The notes below the pieces were generated by a model. It saw only the letters and a program-made list of their open reading frames with translations. It was not told where the DNA came from and did not search any database. This document shows positions 8,472-17,882 of a stretch of DNA of 64,000 nt, in pieces. The position numbers and the translations under genes are program-made. Position 1 is the first letter of the stretch, and each line of letters begins with the position of its first letter. Source of the DNA: Natronorubrum sediminis (lineage in GTDB: Archaea; Halobacteriota; Halobacteria; Halobacteriales; Natrialbaceae); assembly GCF_900108095.1 (NCBI RefSeq), contig NZ_FNWL01000001.1, positions 434,001 through 498,000 of the forward strand, given 5' to 3'.

Positions 8472-10007
8472 TCAGTTCAGCAGCGCCGTCGCCGCCTCGA
8501 GGGCGGCGTCGACGACCGGGCCGAAGCCGGGGAGGATGACGATCGTCATCACCGCGGCGACGACGATTGCCGCGTAGAGTCCCGTCGGCTTCGCGAGTCG
8601 GTCACGCGTTGTCGCGGGCTCTTCGATCCAGAGCGCCTTGACCAGCCGCGAGTAGTAGAACAGCGAGAGCGCGCTGTTGACGACGAGCGCGGCGGCCACC
8701 GCGAGCATCGCGGTGTTCGTCGCGGCTGCCTCGAGCGAGCCCATGAACAGGAAGAACTTGCTGAAGAAGCCGCCAAACGGCGGGATGCCCGCGAGGCTGA
8801 ACATGAAGACGGCCATCGCCCCGCAGGCCACGGGTGCCCGCGCGGAGAGGCCGTTGTAGTCCTCGAAGGTCCGCCCGACGCCCCAGTGTTCGGCCAGCGC
8901 GACGAACAAGAACGCGCCGGTGTTCATGAAGCCGTAGACGAGCAGGTGCATCATCGCCGCGCCCATGACGAGTTCGCCGCCGTCGACGGTGAGACCCGCG
9001 AGGCCGATCAGCGCGTAGCCGGCGTGGCCGATCGAGGAGTACGCGAGCATCCGCTTGACGTTGTTCTGGGTCGCCGCGGCGAAGTTCCCGAGCGTCATCG
9101 TGACGATGGCGAGGATGATGAACGCGATCGTCCAATCGAAGCCAATCGCGACGCGCATCTCCTCACCGAGCGGGAACGCTTCCGTGAACACCCGAAAGAG
9201 CACGACGAAGCCGGCCGCTTTCGACGCCGAAGAGAGGAAAGCACTGACGGGTGCGGGCGCGCCTTCGTAGGCTTCCGGTGCCCAGAAGTGGAAGGGCACG
9301 CTCGCCGTCTTGAACGCGAAGCCACCGATCAACAGCAGGATGCCGAGTCCGAGCAACCCGCCGTAGTCGGCCGCCTCACCCTCGAGGATGACGTTCGCGA
9401 TCGCGGACAACTCGAGGTAGCCCGTCGCGCCGTAGACCAGCGAGATGCCGTAGACGAAGATCGCCGACGACAGCGCGCCGATCAGGAAGTACTTCAGCCC
9501 GGCTTCGACGCTGCCGCGATTATCCTTGAGAATCGCCACGAGCGCGTACGACGGCAGGCTCGCCAGCTCGAGCGCGATGAAGATCGTCACGAGGCTGTCG
9601 GCCGCCGCGAGCAGCGACATTCCCGACGCGGCGAGGATGATCAGCGAGTAGTACTCGGCCTGGTAGGCGTGATCGACCAGGTAATCGTAGCTGGCGACCA
9701 CGACCAGCGCCGTCACGATCGCGACGATGATCATGAAGAACAGCGCGAGCTGGTCGACGACGAAGCCGTGGATCGGATCGATCTCGCCGAGACCGCCGTC
9801 TGCGGTCGGCGTGCCGACGCCGGCGACGGTGAACCACGCGGCGACGGCGAGCGATGCGAGCGAGCCGCCGGCAGCAGTGGCGGCGATCAGCGATCGGTTC
9901 GTGGAGTGGGGCGAGATGCTATCGAAGACGAACAACACCAGCGCCGTGCCCACGAGGAGCAAGGCCGGTGCGAGTGCAGCCCACTCGGGGAGTTGTAACG
10001 GTTCCAT
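8472..10007 (-). CDS. nuoN: Complex I antiporter-like subunit NuoN
   Basis: A 511-residue polytopic membrane protein of the Mrp/Nuo antiporter family, with about 14 helices, forming one of the proton-pumping modules of complex I. Recognisable conserved pieces are LEIDPIHGF-type entry to helix 3, the LELASLPSYALVAI segment carrying a functional Glu, SAIFVYGISLVYGATG, and FHFWAPEAYEGAPAPVSAFLSSASKAAGF with the key Lys. It is the last gene of the operon and overlaps nuoM at its first bases. Translation is probably driven by the strong Shine-Dalgarno sequence inside the end of nuoM. Confidence 0.95.
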   Translation of the reverse strand: MEPLQLPEWAALAPALLLVGTALVLFVFDSISPHSTNRSLIAATAAGGSLASLAVAAWFTVAGVGTPTADGGLGEIDPIHGFVVDQLALFFMIIVAIVTALVVVASYDYLVDHAYQAEYYSLIILAASGMSLLAAADSLVTIFIALELASLPSYALVAILKDNRGSVEAGLKYFLIGALSSAIFVYGISLVYGATGYLELSAIANVILEGEAADYGGLLGLGILLLIGGFAFKTASVPFHFWAPEAYEGAPAPVSAFLSSASKAAGFVVLFRVFTEAFPLGEEMRVAIGFDWTIAFIILAIVTMTLGNFAAATQNNVKRMLAYSSIGHAGYALIGLAGLTVDGGELVMGAAMMHLLVYGFMNTGAFLFVALAEHWGVGRTFEDYNGLSARAPVACGAMAVFMFSLAGIPPFGGFFSKFFLFMGSLEAAATNTAMLAVAAALVVNSALSLFYYSRLVKALWIEEPATTRDRLAKPTGLYAAIVVAAVMTIVILPGFGPVVDAALEAATALLN

Positions 10008-11533
10008 TAGCTGTCACCTCCGTTCTCGAGAATCGGATCGACGGCATCGGTTATCATCTCGAAGATCAGGTCCGGTGCGACGCCCAGCAGGATGATCAAT
10101 CCGAGCAACACGAACATCGGTGCGACGTCGTGTAGCGGGGCGCGAGTCACGTCGTAGTCGGTCTCGAGTTCGTAGGGGCCGAAAACGGCCCGCTGGAGCG
10201 CGAAGAGCAGGTAGCCGGCGACGATGACGATTCCGAACATCGCAAGCGCGGTGAACACCTGCGAGTACGCGAGCGCCTCGGAGCCGAAGGCCCCGAAGAA
10301 GATCGTGAACTCGCCGAAGAACCCGCTCATCAGCGGCAGTCCCATGTAGCCGAACGCGCCGGCGATGAGGATGCCGACGGCGATTGGCATTCGGTCGGCG
10401 ACGCCGGACATGTCGGTGACGAGGCGGGTGTGGGTCGCGTTGTAGATCACGCCGACGGCCATGAACATCAGCCCCGAGATGAGGCCGTGTGAGACCATCT
10501 GGAACGTCGCGCCACCGACGCCGAAGTGGGTGAACGCGATCAAGCCGAGGATCACGTAGCCCATCGACGACACCGAGGAGTACGCCACGATCCGTTTCAG
10601 GTCGGTCTGTGCGAGCGCGAGCATCGCGCCGTAGATGACGCTGATGACCGCAATTGCGGCGATCGGCACCGCGTAGGTCTCGACCTGCTCGGGGAACATC
10701 GTGAAGTTGAACCGGAGCAGGGCGTAGGTACCCATCTTCAGGAGAACGCCCGCCAGCAACACCGACGCGGGCGTCGGTGCCTGCACGTGAGCGTCCGGTA
10801 GCCACGTGTGGAACGGCACGACCGGCACCTTCACCGCAAAGCCGAGGAACATCGCGATGAACACGACCGCGGCGAGCGTCGATCCCTCGAGGCCAAAGAG
10901 GCCGTCGGGGCCGCCCTCGAGCATCGCCGTCGCGATCTCCGGCAGGGCAAAGCTCGTGACGTCGCCGAGACCGAGGACGAGCGCGATGAACGCACCGAAC
11001 ATCACGAGCGAGGCGACGTTCGTGTAGACGAAGAACTTGATTGCCGCGTACTTCCGGCGCGGGCCGCCCCAGACCCCGATCAGTAGGTACATCGGAATGA
11101 GGACGGCCTCCCAGAAGATGAACCAGAGGAAGAAATCGAGCGCGGTGAAGACGCCGATCAGGTTCGCCTCGATGAAGAGCACGAGGCCGTAGAATTGGGA
11201 CTCGCGCTCGTCGATCGGCGTCCAGGAACTCATGATCGCGAGCGAACAGAGTATCGTGGTCAACACGACGAGTGGCAGGCTAATGCCGTCGACGCCGACG
11301 AACCACGAGATGGAGTACTCGCCGAGTTGGATCCACTCGAGGTGGGATTCGAAGGCGAGCGTGCCGTCGATCAACGCGTTGCCGCTGCCGTCGAAGGTCG
11401 CGAACATCCAGAGGCTGAGGGCGACAGGAATCAGGCTGATAGCGAACGCCAGTTTGCCCGCCACGCGATTCGGCGCGATGAACGTGAGGAGTGCGCCGAC
11501 CAGTGCGACTGCGATTAGTGCTTCGATCATCAT
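10007..11533 (-). CDS. nuoM: Complex I antiporter-like subunit NuoM
   Basis: A 508-residue membrane subunit homologous to NuoL and NuoN, forming a proton channel of complex I. Seen motifs are the helix with FFLWFIFWEAVLIPMYLLIGVWGG (Glu in the channel), VPVVPFHTWLPDAHVQAPTPASVLLAG, and AYSSVSSMGYVILG. The ORF opens at 11542, but that codon overlaps the GGAGGG ribosome site at 11542-11547, so the ATG at 11533 (TGATG overlap with the nuoL stop) is the better start; 11530 is also possible. It is translationally coupled on both sides. Confidence 0.95.
   Translation of the reverse strand: MMIEALIAVALVGALLTFIAPNRVAGKLAFAISLIPVALSLWMFATFDGSGNALIDGTLAFESHLEWIQLGEYSISWFVGVDGISLPLVVLTTILCSLAIMSSWTPIDERESQFYGLVLFIEANLIGVFTALDFFLWFIFWEAVLIPMYLLIGVWGGPRRKYAAIKFFVYTNVASLVMFGAFIALVLGLGDVTSFALPEIATAMLEGGPDGLFGLEGSTLAAVVFIAMFLGFAVKVPVVPFHTWLPDAHVQAPTPASVLLAGVLLKMGTYALLRFNFTMFPEQVETYAVPIAAIAVISVIYGAMLALAQTDLKRIVAYSSVSSMGYVILGLIAFTHFGVGGATFQMVSHGLISGLMFMAVGVIYNATHTRLVTDMSGVADRMPIAVGILIAGAFGYMGLPLMSGFFGEFTIFFGAFGSEALAYSQVFTALAMFGIVIVAGYLLFALQRAVFGPYELETDYDVTRAPLHDVAPMFVLLGLIILLGVAPDLIFEMITDAVDPILENGGDS
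10014..10021 (-). promoter_or_regulatory. Strong Shine-Dalgarno site of nuoN
   Basis: GGAGGTGA on the minus strand sits 6 nt before the nuoN ATG, within the last codons of nuoM. Similar sites precede nuoM (GGAGGGT), nuoL (GAGGTGG), nuoK (GGGAGGTGA) and nuoH (GAGGTGG), so internal operon genes use Shine-Dalgarno initiation, unlike the many leaderless genes around. Confidence 0.7.
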
Positions 11534-13566
11534 CAGAACCACCCTCCGTAGACGCCGAGAACGGCCAGTAAGGCGACGACGCCCGCGACGATCAACGCCG
11601 CGTAGTTCGTCACGAGCCCGGTCTGTATGCGTTTCACCCAGTTACTGCCGAACAGACTGACACTCGAGACGCCGTCGACCGTCCCGTCGATGACGGTCTG
11701 GTCGAATCGGTTCGCGGCTCGAGCGAGTGGCAGCGCGACGCCGCGAGCGAGCCAGACCTGGAACTCGTCCTGGTAGTAGTTGTCCTCGACGATCTTGCGA
11801 GCGCCACCCAGTCGTTCCTTGTGAGCGACCGGTTCGGGGACGTTGTAGAGCTTCCAGGCGAGTCCAGCCCCGGAGAATGCAAGGAGTAATGACAGGCCGG
11901 CAGCGACGAGCACTGTCACCTGCTCGGAGCCGATGACGCCGCTCTCGAAGGCGATCATCTCACTGTACGCGCTGTAGGTGAGCGCGTCGATCGCACCGTA
12001 CTCGCCGTCGAGCCAGTGCTCTAAGAACGTGATGTCAACGCCGACGATTTTGGCGACCGGCGCGAGATTCGCGGCACCCGCAACGAGCGCGAGCACGCCG
12101 AGCGTGATGAGTGGCACCTTGACGCTCCAGCCTACCGGATGTGGGTCTTCTGCCGCTTCCGAACGTGGCTCACCGTGGAAGGTCAAGAAGACCATCCGGA
12201 AGGTGTAGAAGCCAGTGAAGAAGACGGCCGCGAGCCCCATCGCGTACGCCGCGAGGATAACAGGCTCCTCGAGGCCGACGATCATGGCGTCGTAGAGGAT
12301 CTCGTCTTTGGACCAAAAGCCCGAGAATGGGATGATCCCGGCGAGCGCGAGTGCGCCCGCGAGGAACGTGTAGTAGGTGACGGGCGCTTTGTCCTTCAAC
12401 CCGCCCATCTTCCACATGTCCTGTTCGTGGTGCATGAGGATGATGACGGCACCGGCACCGAGGAACAAGAGCGCCTTGAAGAAGGCGTGGTTCATGAGGT
12501 GGAAGACCCCGGCGACGTAGCCGCCGACGCCGAGGCCGAGCATCATGTAGCCGTACTGGCTGATCGTCGAGTACGCCAGTACTTGCTTGATGTCGTCTTT
12601 GACGACGCCCATCGTTGCGGCGAAGAGCGCGGTAAAGCCGCCGACGAACGCGATAATCGCGAGTGCGGTGGGCGACAGCGCGTAGTAGCCGAACATCCGG
12701 GCGACGAGGTAGACACCTGCTGCGACCATCGTCGCTGCGTGAATCAGTGCAGAGACGGTGGTCGGGCCTTCCATCGCGTCCGGAAGCCACGTGTGAAGCG
12801 GGAACTGAGCCGACTTGCCCAGCACGCCGCCGAGCACGAGTAACCCGGTGATCGTCACCCAGGTCTCAGCGCCGAACCCGAAGAGCGTCTCGCCGTCGTT
12901 GATCGCCGTTTCTGCGGCCGTGACGAACGAGTCGTCGCCGGCGAAGCCGACCGTGCCGAACGTTGCAGCGATGGCAACGACCCCAATCAGGAAGAAGTAG
13001 TCCCCGAATCGAGTGACGAGGAACGCCTTCTTCGCGGCTGAAGGGGCCGACTTCGTGCGGAACCAGAAGCCGATTAGCAGGTACGAACACAGGCCCACGA
13101 GCTCGAAGAACATGAACGCCATTAGCAGGTTGTCCGAGTAGACGAACGCGAGCATGCTGAATGTAAACAGGCCGAGACTGGCGTAGTAGCGCGGGAGCCC
13201 GGTCTCGCCTTCGGCGTTCATGTAGCCGAGGCTGAACACGTGGACGAGAAACGCCACGAGCGAAACGATAACCAGCATGAGCGCCGCCAGCGGATCGATC
13301 AGGATACCGAAGGTGAACTCGATTCCATCGGCACCGACCTCGCTTGCGGCTTCACCGCTTGTCCACTCGTAGAGCGTCTCGTTGTACACTTCGCCGCTCG
13401 CGACCACCGCGAGCATCCACAGCGAGAACAGCAGTGACGCTGCCGTCGCTGCGATGCCCGGAATCGCCCCCTTCTTCGGCAACCACTTGCCGAAGACGAG
13501 CGCGACCACGAAGGCCACCAGCGGGAACGCCGCTATCGCCGGCGCGTAGGAGAATGCCCCTTCCAT
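11533..13566 (-). CDS. nuoL: Complex I antiporter-like subunit NuoL
   Basis: A 677-residue protein, the longest of the three antiporter-like subunits. It carries the NuoL hallmarks: FFELVGLCSYLLIGFW, FPLHTWLPDAMEGPTTVSALIHAATMVAAGVYL, AYSTISQYGYMMLGLG and FSGFWSKDEIL. A C-terminal extension with a further helix and a long amphipathic stretch (about 560-650, ARKIVEDNYYQDEFQVWLARG) matches the lateral helix HL that spans the membrane arm. The start has a GAGGTGG ribosome site 4 nt upstream, and nuoK ends 1 nt before it. Confidence 0.95.
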   Translation of the reverse strand: MEGAFSYAPAIAAFPLVAFVVALVFGKWLPKKGAIPGIAATAASLLFSLWMLAVVASGEVYNETLYEWTSGEAASEVGADGIEFTFGILIDPLAALMLVIVSLVAFLVHVFSLGYMNAEGETGLPRYYASLGLFTFSMLAFVYSDNLLMAFMFFELVGLCSYLLIGFWFRTKSAPSAAKKAFLVTRFGDYFFLIGVVAIAATFGTVGFAGDDSFVTAAETAINDGETLFGFGAETWVTITGLLVLGGVLGKSAQFPLHTWLPDAMEGPTTVSALIHAATMVAAGVYLVARMFGYYALSPTALAIIAFVGGFTALFAATMGVVKDDIKQVLAYSTISQYGYMMLGLGVGGYVAGVFHLMNHAFFKALLFLGAGAVIILMHHEQDMWKMGGLKDKAPVTYYTFLAGALALAGIIPFSGFWSKDEILYDAMIVGLEEPVILAAYAMGLAAVFFTGFYTFRMVFLTFHGEPRSEAAEDPHPVGWSVKVPLITLGVLALVAGAANLAPVAKIVGVDITFLEHWLDGEYGAIDALTYSAYSEMIAFESGVIGSEQVTVLVAAGLSLLLAFSGAGLAWKLYNVPEPVAHKERLGGARKIVEDNYYQDEFQVWLARGVALPLARAANRFDQTVIDGTVDGVSSVSLFGSNWVKRIQTGLVTNYAALIVAGVVALLAVLGVYGGWF

Positions 13567-13567
13567 C

Positions 13568-13873
13568 TTACCACCTCATCGTCGTTGGAACCGTGACGTC
13601 GACGTCACGGAAGTTTCGGTACAACACCAGGATGATCCCGAGCCCGACGGCCACCTCCGCGGCGGCCAGTCCCATCGTGAACAGGGCAAACACCTGTCCC
13701 GTCAGGTTGCCGTGGTAGAACGCGAAGGCGATCAGGTTGATGTTCGCCGCGTTCAACATGAGTTCGACGGACATCAGGAACATCAGTGCGTTTCGACGCG
13801 TCAACACGCCGACGAGCCCGATACAAAACAGGGCCATCGACAGCAAAACGTAGTACTCGACGCCGACCGTCAT
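13568..13873 (-). CDS. nuoK: Complex I subunit NuoK
   Basis: A 101-residue three-helix protein. It has NuoK features: [44 protein letters not shown], with the functional Glu in SVELMLNA of helix 2, and a second acidic residue in [15 protein letters not shown]. It forms part of the central proton path of the membrane arm. Start at 13873 has a GGGAGGTGA site 7 nt upstream, in the end of nuoJ2, and overlaps that gene by 4 nt (ATGA). Confidence 0.95.
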   Translation of the reverse strand: MTVGVEYYVLLSMALFCIGLVGVLTRRNALMFLMSVELMLNAANINLIAFAFYHGNLTGQVFALFTMGLAAAEVAVGLGIILVLYRNFRDVDVTVPTTMRW

Positions 13874-14409
13874 CGGTCTTCACCTCCCGACGACACGTCG
13901 TCGTCATCCGCATCCGCGTCGGGACCAGCAGCGACACCGTCGTCACCGTCATCGGTGGCGACGTCGTCCGTCGTCCCATTAGTGTCACCCGTTCCACCGT
14001 CGGTTGCCGCCGGTCCAGAGTGGCTAAAACCACTCGAGTCCCCGGAGCCGGTTCCAGGGGCTGCATCGCTCGGACCGATGCTCCCGAGCGCCGACACCGG
14101 TTCACCGTCTTCCTCGCGCTTTGCGAGGACGAGCGAGGCGTCGAGTGCGGCGTCGAGTGCGACCGCGATCAATAAGAACGCGGCGAGGAACGGCTCGGTT
14201 CCGGGCACGCCGTCGGATTGCTGAAGCGCGTCGAAATTGAACAGCGAGTAGCCGATGGCGGCGGTGATCGACTCCGCCTCGAAGCCGCCGTCGGCCATCG
14301 AGTCGAACGGCGTGTTGAGGACGACCAGCGCCATCAACGCGAACAGCGCGACGGCGAGAAGCCCGGGGACGAGCGTCTTCCCGAGTTTGAGTTTCGGTCC
14401 GGTCGTCAT
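13870..14409 (-). CDS. nuoJ2: Complex I subunit NuoJ, C-terminal half (NuoJ2)
   Basis: A 179-residue protein holding the C-terminal helices of NuoJ. It begins with a helix at about 14-32 ([19 protein letters not shown]), then [17 protein letters not shown]-type loop residues and a helix [19 protein letters not shown] at about 76-95. The rest, about 105-179, is a hydrophilic Ser/Gly/Asp tail ([19 protein letters not shown]...) with no counterpart in bacterial NuoJ and presumably disordered. The split of NuoJ into two coupled genes is usual for haloarchaea. It overlaps nuoJ1 and nuoK by 4 nt each. Confidence 0.88.
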   Translation of the reverse strand: MTTGPKLKLGKTLVPGLLAVALFALMALVVLNTPFDSMADGGFEAESITAAIGYSLFNFDALQQSDGVPGTEPFLAAFLLIAVALDAALDASLVLAKREEDGEPVSALGSIGPSDAAPGTGSGDSSGFSHSGPAATDGGTGDTNGTTDDVATDDGDDGVAAGPDADADDDDVSSGGEDR

Positions 14410-14675
14410 GGCTGTACCACCTCTTCGGACGCTCCCGTCTCACGCTGGGTGAGCATCACAGCGAACGTGATGAGCACGAGCACCCCGCCGACGTAGACGA
14501 GCACCTGCATCATGGCGACGAACTCCGCCGCCAGCATCACGAAGTGAATCGCGATACTCATCAGGGCAACGCCGAGCATGAGCGCCGCGTGCCACGGGTC
14601 CTCGAGGAGGACCACGCCGAGCGCACTGGCGAGCGTCACGAACGCAAACACCGCAAACGCAATCGTTTCCATCAT
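14406..14675 (-). CDS. nuoJ1: Complex I subunit NuoJ, N-terminal half (NuoJ1)
   Basis: An 89-residue protein with three helices corresponding to the first part of NuoJ. It contains FAVFAFVTLASALGVVLLEDPWHAALMLGVALMSIAIHFVMLAAEFVAMMQVLVYVGGVLVLITFAVML (read in segments), including the conserved AEFVAMMQVLVYVGGVLVL that carries the pi-bulge helix of complex I. The gene is 2 nt after nuoI and overlaps nuoJ2 by ATGA, so stoichiometric synthesis of the two halves is likely. Confidence 0.92.
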   Translation of the reverse strand: MMETIAFAVFAFVTLASALGVVLLEDPWHAALMLGVALMSIAIHFVMLAAEFVAMMQVLVYVGGVLVLITFAVMLTQRETGASEEVVQP

Positions 14676-14677
14676 TG

Positions 14678-15139
14678 TTACTGGTAATCGACGTCCCCCT
14701 CTCCCTCACCGATCCACGCGCCCCGGTCGGGCTCGCGCGACTCGAGTGGGTCGATATCCTTGTACCACGGTACCGCTTTGAGCTGTTCTTTGTTGTAGAC
14801 CAGATCGTCCTTGGTATCACCCGTGAACTCGAAGTTCTGGGTGAGCAAGATCGCGTCGACAGGACAGACCTCCTCACAGAGTCGACAGTAGATGCACTGT
14901 CCGATGTGGAGGTTGTACTGTTCGCCGTTTCGTTGGTCGTCCATGACGATCTGGATGGTGTCATTTGGACAGACGTTCTCACACTGACGACACCAGATAC
15001 ACCGTTCCTGACTGAACTTGTGGACGCCTCGGAATCGCGGGGAGACGTCGGGTGCGGTGTCGGGGTACTCGACGGTGAACGTCGAGCCGTCCAATGCGTG
15101 TTTCATCGTCGTGGCCATGGATTTGAGTAGTCCGATCAT
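14678..15139 (-). CDS. nuoI: Complex I 2x[4Fe-4S] ferredoxin subunit NuoI
   Basis: A 153-residue protein carrying clusters N6a and N6b that pass electrons to NuoB. The two cysteine motifs are CIWCRQCENVCP (Cys47, 50, 53, 57) and CIYCRLCEEVCP (Cys82, 85, 88, 92). The frame stays open upstream, but the ATG at 15139 (MIGLLKSMATTMKHALDG) is the family start and overlaps the nuoH stop by 4 nt. The C-terminal tail ends in GEGEGDVDYQ, acidic as usual here. Confidence 0.95.
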   Translation of the reverse strand: MIGLLKSMATTMKHALDGSTFTVEYPDTAPDVSPRFRGVHKFSQERCIWCRQCENVCPNDTIQIVMDDQRNGEQYNLHIGQCIYCRLCEEVCPVDAILLTQNFEFTGDTKDDLVYNKEQLKAVPWYKDIDPLESREPDRGAWIGEGEGDVDYQ

Positions 15140-16224
15140 GCTATCAGCCCCACAATGACTGCGGTGAGTATAAGATTCGCAAACGAGAGGACGAGCAGCC
15201 CCTTCCAGCCGATCTCGATTAGCTGATCGATCCTGACGCGTGGCACCGCAGAACGGAGCCACTGGGTAAGGAAGAACACCGCCCAGATTTTGATGAGGAA
15301 CCAGACGATTCCCGGTAGTACCGGTCCGGCTGGCCCGCCGAGGAAGATCGTTGCGATGATCGCGCCGCCGAGGAAGATGTGGAGGAACTCTCCGAGGTAG
15401 ATCAACACGAAGTACACGGAGGAGTACTCGGTCTGGTAGCCGGCGACGATTTCGGTCGGTGCCTCGGGCGTGTCGAACGGGTTTCGGCCAACTTCAGCGA
15501 AGTTCGCCAGCAAGAACAGGACGAACGCGAACGGATTGACCAGTGCGTACCACGCCGGAATCGAAACGACCCCGAGATCGATCAGCGTCGCGGCCTGTGC
15601 CTCGACGATGGTACTCATCTGCAACGAGCCGGCGAAGATGACGACCGACATCCCGGTGACGACCAGCGGGATCTCGTAGGCGACGTTCTGTGCGACCGCA
15701 CGCAATCCGCCGAGCATCGAGTACTTGTTCGCCGACGCGTAGCCGGCCATCACGAGTCCGATACTCGCGATGCCGGCGACAGCGAAGACGAACGCCAGCC
15801 CGACTTCGGGGTCGGCGAGGTGAATGCCACTGCCCATCGGAATCACGGCGAAGCCGAGGAGCGCAGAGGAGGCGACGACGATAGGCGCGAGGTCGTAGGC
15901 CGGTCGATCGGCGTTCTCTGGAATAATCAACTCCTTCGAGAGCAGCCGCACGGCGTCTGCCACGATGATGAACAGCCCTGCCGGGCCGAGGTGCGTGACC
16001 GCGATTCGGTCCGTGAACGCGGCCGTGATCTTTCGTTTCGCCCATGGGCCGGCGACGCCCGTCATCGCGAGCATCAGGTTGCCGATGATGAACGCGGCGA
16101 TGAACGCGGCGAGGAGTTCCCCGCCGATTCCGAGTCCATCGAGTCCCGTCAGGTCCCCGATTCGCTCGGGGAGCAAGACCGGTTCGTCGTTCTGGAGCGG
16201 CGCGGTGGTGATTTCGGCTGCCAT
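15136..16224 (-). CDS. nuoH: Complex I membrane subunit NuoH
   Basis: A 362-residue subunit with about 8 helices that anchors the peripheral arm and builds the quinone tunnel. Conserved segments include AKRKITAAFTDRIAVTHLGPAG, AGYASANKYSMLGGLRAVAQNVAYEIPL (family signature of acidic and aromatic residues), FAEVGRNPFDTPEAPTEIVAGYQTEYS and WLRSAVPRVRIDQLIEIGWKG. The start ATG is preceded by GAGGTGG within the end of nuoCD, 2 nt downstream of that stop. Confidence 0.95.
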   Translation of the reverse strand: MAAEITTAPLQNDEPVLLPERIGDLTGLDGLGIGGELLAAFIAAFIIGNLMLAMTGVAGPWAKRKITAAFTDRIAVTHLGPAGLFIIVADAVRLLSKELIIPENADRPAYDLAPIVVASSALLGFAVIPMGSGIHLADPEVGLAFVFAVAGIASIGLVMAGYASANKYSMLGGLRAVAQNVAYEIPLVVTGMSVVIFAGSLQMSTIVEAQAATLIDLGVVSIPAWYALVNPFAFVLFLLANFAEVGRNPFDTPEAPTEIVAGYQTEYSSVYFVLIYLGEFLHIFLGGAIIATIFLGGPAGPVLPGIVWFLIKIWAVFFLTQWLRSAVPRVRIDQLIEIGWKGLLVLSFANLILTAVIVGLIA

Positions 16225-16226
16225 CC

Positions 16227-17882
16227 TTACCGGTCCACCTCGCCGAGAACGATGTCGAGACTACCGAGCGAGGCGATCAGATCGGGGATGTACTCCCCTT
16301 CGGTCATCTCGCCGAGCGCCGAGAGGTTGTGGAAACACGGACTGCGGATCTTGAACCGGCCGGGCTTGTCCGTCCCGTCCGATCGGATGTAGATCCCGAG
16401 TTCCCCCTTCGCCCCTTCGACGGCGCGATAGACTTCCGAGTCCGCGTCGGGTTTGAGCGTCCGCGGAACGTTGGCCTGTACCTCCCGGTCGTCTTCGGGC
16501 CACCCCTCGAGCAAGTCGAGACACTGCTCGATGATCTTCGCGGACTCCTCGACTTCCTGCATGCGCACGAGGACGCGGCTGTAGTTGTCACAGCCGTCCT
16601 TAGTGACGACATCCCAATCCAGTTCGGGGTAGTAGCCGTAGGGGTCATCGCGTCGGAGGTCGTAGTCGATTCCCGAGCCTCGAGCGACGGGGCCGGTACA
16701 GCCGTAGTCTTTGGCGACGCTTGGCTCTAAGATGCCCGTGTCGTTGCAGCGAATCTGGAAGATTTCGTTTCCGGTGACGAGGTCGTTGTACTCGTCGATT
16801 TTCGCTGGCAGTTCGTCGAGGAAGTCCCGCGTTTTCTCGATGAACTCCTCGCGAGGTTCGGGGAGGTCCCAGGCGACGCCGCCCAGACGGAAGTAGTTGA
16901 ACATCAATCGCTGGCCGGTGAGGTCTTCCAGAATATCCTGGACGACCTCTCGGTCGCGGAAGGCGTACTGGAAGACGGCGTTGAAGTCGCCGTAGACGTC
17001 GAGACAGAAGGTTCCGAGCGCGAGCATGTGTGAAGCGATCCGACACAACTCGGCACCCATTGTGCGGATGATCTGTGCGTACTCGGGCACTTCGATATCC
17101 GCCAGATCCTCCGCTGCGCGCGCGTACGCCCACTCGTTCAACAGCCCTGCGGAGACGTAGTCCCAGCGGTCCGGATAGGGCATGATCTGGTGGCGGTAGG
17201 TTCCCTGCTGGCACATCTGCTCCTCACAGCGGTGAAGGTAGCCGATGTCGGGGTCGATGTCGACGATCGTTTCGCCGTCCAACACGGCCTTGACGTGTAA
17301 CACGCCGTGTGTCGCCGGATGGTGTGGCCCGATGTTCAGGAACATCGTGTCCGATTCGGCCTCGTGGTGATCCGGCTGAATCGGGTTCTCGTGTTCGGCG
17401 AGCGTCACCACCTGTGGCTTCTCCTGATTGTACCCCTTCGAGAGTGGGTGTCCCTGCCAGGTTTCAGGCAGCAAGATTCGTCGGGGATCAGGGTGGCCCT
17501 CGTAGTCGATTCCCACGAGGTCGAACGCTTCCCGTTCGTGCCAATCTGCCGTCCGGTAGACCGATGCGGCCGACTCGCTGACGGGGTCGTCCGTCGGCGT
17601 CGGCACGACGATCGAGACCTCCTGCGTCGGATCGGCGTACTTCTTCAGGTGGTAAATCGACTCGTAGCGATCTTCGTACTGCTGTGCGGTCAAACACGAA
17701 CAGTGGTCGAAGCCCGCTTGGTCACGCAGGTCCGTCAGCACGTCCTCGACGTCGTTCGGACGGATGACGAACCCCGGTGCGTTCAGGTGGTCGTCACGCG
17801 CGAGCGCGCGATCACCGATCACCGCCTCGAGGGCGGATTCCGTCACTTCGACCGACGGTTGTTCCTCGAGTCCCGTGCTCAT
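16227..17882 (-). CDS. nuoCD: Complex I fused NuoC-NuoD subunit
   Basis: A 551-residue fusion. Residues about 35-165 are the 30-kDa NuoC domain, ending in DWHEREAFDLVGIDYEGHPDPRRILLPETW. Residues about 175-551 are the 49-kDa NuoD domain with FLNIGPHHPATHGVLH, GYLHRCEEQMCQ, FNYFRLGGVAWDLP and the terminal GSLDIVLGEVDR. The NuoD part lines the quinone site with NuoB. Fusion of C and D is found in E. coli and in haloarchaea. It overlaps nuoB by 4 nt. Confidence 0.95.
   Translation of the reverse strand: MSTGLEEQPSVEVTESALEAVIGDRALARDDHLNAPGFVIRPNDVEDVLTDLRDQAGFDHCSCLTAQQYEDRYESIYHLKKYADPTQEVSIVVPTPTDDPVSESAASVYRTADWHEREAFDLVGIDYEGHPDPRRILLPETWQGHPLSKGYNQEKPQVVTLAEHENPIQPDHHEAESDTMFLNIGPHHPATHGVLHVKAVLDGETIVDIDPDIGYLHRCEEQMCQQGTYRHQIMPYPDRWDYVSAGLLNEWAYARAAEDLADIEVPEYAQIIRTMGAELCRIASHMLALGTFCLDVYGDFNAVFQYAFRDREVVQDILEDLTGQRLMFNYFRLGGVAWDLPEPREEFIEKTRDFLDELPAKIDEYNDLVTGNEIFQIRCNDTGILEPSVAKDYGCTGPVARGSGIDYDLRRDDPYGYYPELDWDVVTKDGCDNYSRVLVRMQEVEESAKIIEQCLDLLEGWPEDDREVQANVPRTLKPDADSEVYRAVEGAKGELGIYIRSDGTDKPGRFKIRSPCFHNLSALGEMTEGEYIPDLIASLGSLDIVLGEVDR

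Noticed and set aside
8886-9998. 370-codon plus-strand frame opposite nuoN
   Set aside because: Very high Arg/Glu/Asp content without hydrophobic core; shadow of the membrane protein.
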